Source of the DNA: Pelagomonas calceolata
Taxonomy: Eukaryota; Sar; Pelagophyceae; Pelagomonadales; Pelagomonadaceae
DNA length: 64,000 nt
NCBI GenBank assembly: GCA_918797485.1
Contig: CAKKNE010000001.1
Location: 5,890,001-5,954,000 of the forward strand
Reading direction: 5' to 3'
Below are positions 63,401 to 64,000 of the stretch, piece by piece. Each line of letters begins with the position of its first letter. Positions within the stretch are counted from its first letter, which is position 1. Under the pieces are notes generated by a model that was not told the origin of the DNA, made no database searches, and was given only the letters and a program-made list of their open reading frames with translations. A program made the translations under genes and the position numbers.

Positions 63401-63561
63401 GCCGACTGCGGCCTGGTTGTCTTCTTCTTCTCGACTCGTTGCGGCAATTCCAGAGGCCGCGTCACGTCCACAACGAGCTGCGGGCCGCCGCCCTCCATCC
63501 ACAAGTCGAACTTGCCGCGGGCCAAGGGCACGCCGTTGACGAAGACGTGCGTCGCCGCCAT
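60445..63561 (-). CDS. IQ-rich scaffold protein with two SH3 domains
   Basis: The 1,038-residue product starts with a small domain and Gln/Ser/Ala-Arg-Pro repeats (RPQSARQRRPQSALARPQSA). A Lys/Glu/Arg coiled coil follows to about residue 360. Thirteen IQ-like helices then run from about 365 to 800, each with the core LQAAERGR or LQGSVRRR; the last five are spaced about 26 residues apart with RRQVRDDGAATM between. An SH3 domain lies at about 823-880 (CRAISSFTAQNDNEMSLNKN), then three YGDDF repeats and a second SH3 at about 947-1008 (CVAVHAFNADGETELSVTKG). IQ motifs bind calmodulin or centrin and SH3 binds proline peptides, so a cytoskeletal or flagellar scaffold is plausible. The ATG is at 63,561; the frame upstream lacks an ATG until the edge of the spacer. 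Confidence 0.88.
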   Translation of the reverse strand: MAATHVFVNGVPLARGKFDLWMEGGGPQLVVDVTRPLELPQRVEKKKTTRPQSARQRRPQSALARPQSARIGRPATAKPPPPPEKVSQNETAAAIERLRKQLASKENKTVARLRKALAQEKELLKRERMLVTRERARVARLEKSAELAKRMSKKKGPTKKAAEEEDPYADDFVEPPVKKDDSWRGKHGRKKTAFLREAKGAVTPSSGDGFVLSPARPAFSPSPSEKTPKSPEERASARKKAEQENKQERESAKKRREAELALRAKERQEFEERQAAAAEEREAAESHHAEEERKLREIAEKDRVAAEEREARERREAEINAEKEAERQARKEELKRELVEREAAAAAREAEKEREAEEWAEQLCGAAVRLQAAERGRIAKLRAAAIATAKTQAALTSAATRLQAAERSRTAKLKAEAARARRAEIVARAEAAAAAEAEAAALAEAELLATAATRLAAAERGRGARKEAEAAKRQRAEALQRAEAAARARAEAQARADAEAAARAEAEALARSATRLQAAERGRVAKKQTAERREVITMDRSATRLQAAERSRGAKKRAVAARAARLEETMRAEAAAEALRQEEAAALDGAAAKLQAAERGRTAKIEMNKRRRVRDDGAATRLQASYRGLQARRRPPPAAPPVVEAVDENEAAVTMLQAAERRRTARLELRQRRQVRDDSAATMLQGSVRRRNAKQELSQRRQVRDDGAATMLQGSVRRRNARQEVQQRRQVRDDGMATLLQGAERRRRAKLEMNERRQKRDDGAATMLQASERRRTARLDMQRRRKERDEQAVTRLQAALRGRTGRVEAKKVKDAQKPKEQPARCECRAISSFTAQNDNEMSLNKNERVYCDRKDLDDADGWLLAKKVDGTKDGYVPCGYLQIVGEESEDYGTDFGDDSYRDDFSAQKSETYGDDFSKDKSAEDETYGDDFVDEPKEEESDEALAARGLKRCVAVHAFNADGETELSVTKGESILVPIADLAEGADGWVYATAVEGGREGYLPHTYVRPVGGSLASVAEEDPSENYDDDSVEAEEVSD

Positions 63562-63838
63562 CGTGTACACTGCCCTTGCTGCTAGGCGGTTTTTGCGCTG
63601 CCCGCCCGACGCTGTGCTGCCCAATGCTGCGACCCGGCGTCCAGGGGTGCGCCTGCGTCTCCGCCGGGCTCCGACGCGCCCGCTGGGCCTTGTCGTTGGC
63701 CTCAGCAGTGTTTTTATTGCGCCAAACCGCTGCGCTTGGCGCTGGACCACCAACCCGAGGCCGCGAGCTTCTATTTGAAAACAGCACGTATGGTGCGCGT
63801 CGGAGGCGTGCGGGGGCAGCCTTTACGTCCGACGCAAC

Positions 63839-63861
63839 GCTAGTGGCTCTTATACGCTTGC
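63839..63861 (+). promoter_or_regulatory. Promoter palindrome, copy 11 (one arm changed)
   Basis: GCTAGTG, core GCTCTTATA and CGCTTGC: the right arm differs at one base. It lies between the IQ/SH3 gene (start 63,561, minus) and a probable plus-strand gene start at 63,969. Nothing else in 63,562-63,968 is recognisable. Confidence 0.55.
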
Positions 63862-63968
63862 TCACTAAGCTGGCGCGAGAGTGAAGAAGGCTGTTCCACC
63901 GCCCTGTGCGCATCGTCACGACGTAACGTAACGGAACACCAGAACAGCTCAGTCCTGCCACGCGCAAG

Positions 63969-64000
63969 ATGGTTCGCGCTCCTCGCCTCACAGCGGTCAT
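63969..64000 (+). CDS. Possible start of a gene running out of the window
   Basis: An ATG in CGCAAGATGGTT context opens a frame (MVRAPRLTAV) to the window edge. Its position relative to the palindrome copy at 63,839 (130 bp downstream) matches other divergent pairs here. Too short to name. Confidence 0.3.
   Translation, partial: MVRAPRLTAV

Noticed and set aside
1-64000. rRNA, tRNA, CRISPR arrays, autonomous transposase genes or virus-derived elements
   Set aside because: I looked for their usual motifs and saw none. Introners here are non-autonomous, and the repeat island has no coding capacity.

Overview
This window is nuclear DNA from a GC-rich, gene-dense, intron-poor eukaryote, most likely a pelagophyte-type stramenopile alga related to Aureococcus or Pelagomonas. 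The signs are secondary-plastid presequences with an A-F or G-F cleavage motif (TAF|VAP at the small protein near 56,900, SGF|VAP at the protein near 35,500), nuclear genes for plastid and mitochondrial proteins, and MYND/RING/TPR, F-box-like and IQ-rich families of the kind I associate with pelagophytes. Several introns are visibly made by small transposon-like introner elements. The species is inferred; no marker gene fixes it. I see no rRNA, tRNA, CRISPR array or virus-like element.

About 38 genes fill the window, with intergenic gaps of 14 to 500 bp. They alternate between divergent pairs (promoters back to back) and convergent pairs whose stop codons lie only 14-92 bp apart. 1-10 kb: a partial secreted glycosyltransferase-like gene, the NatC subunit NAA35, an unknown, a three-exon 5'-nucleotidase-like phosphatase with EF-hands, a WD40 protein, a sulfotransferase-like protein and a MYND/RING-CH/TPR protein. 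10-20 kb: a SAP-like unknown, two F-box-like paralogues flanking a CAMK-type kinase, a C2/coiled-coil protein and a TLC-like membrane protein. 20-33 kb: two unknowns, then two neighbouring chromatin-type genes (Myb-Myb-Tudor-RING, and a 1,554-residue SAM/Tudor/CW/PHD/CXXC/Tudor/RING protein). 32-46 kb: a plastid-targeted disordered FG-repeat protein, a TAF4-like TFIID subunit, an SCP2-PX-ABC1 kinase, acetylglutamate kinase, a protein with tandem clathrin-box motifs, two truncated gene ends, and a KLHDC4-like kelch protein. 46-64 kb: a membrane RING-H2 protein, a small repeat/transposon island, a secreted protein, a histidine phosphatase, a SAM/CSD/ZnF/RRM protein, RING and TPR genes, IMP4, bS16m, a small plastid protein, an SGNH hydrolase, a possible bilin-reductase-like plastid protein, a MYND protein and an IQ/SH3 scaffold.

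Two genome-scale signals stand out. First, a 21-24 bp palindrome-like motif (GCTAGTG, about ten bases with a TCTTAC core, CGCTAGC) lies in most divergent promoters of the window, once or nearly once per intergenic space and never inside a recognised gene; I know of no description of it. Second, a family of introner elements with terminal repeats CTGTGTGGAAATCAA / TTGATTTCCACACAG and an internal inverted repeat around CGCCATCGA inserts with 8-bp target duplications. When the target starts with GT, the duplication supplies the splice donor and the element end supplies the acceptor. One intergenic copy (47,100-47,258) is complete, and at least three genes carry intronic copies.
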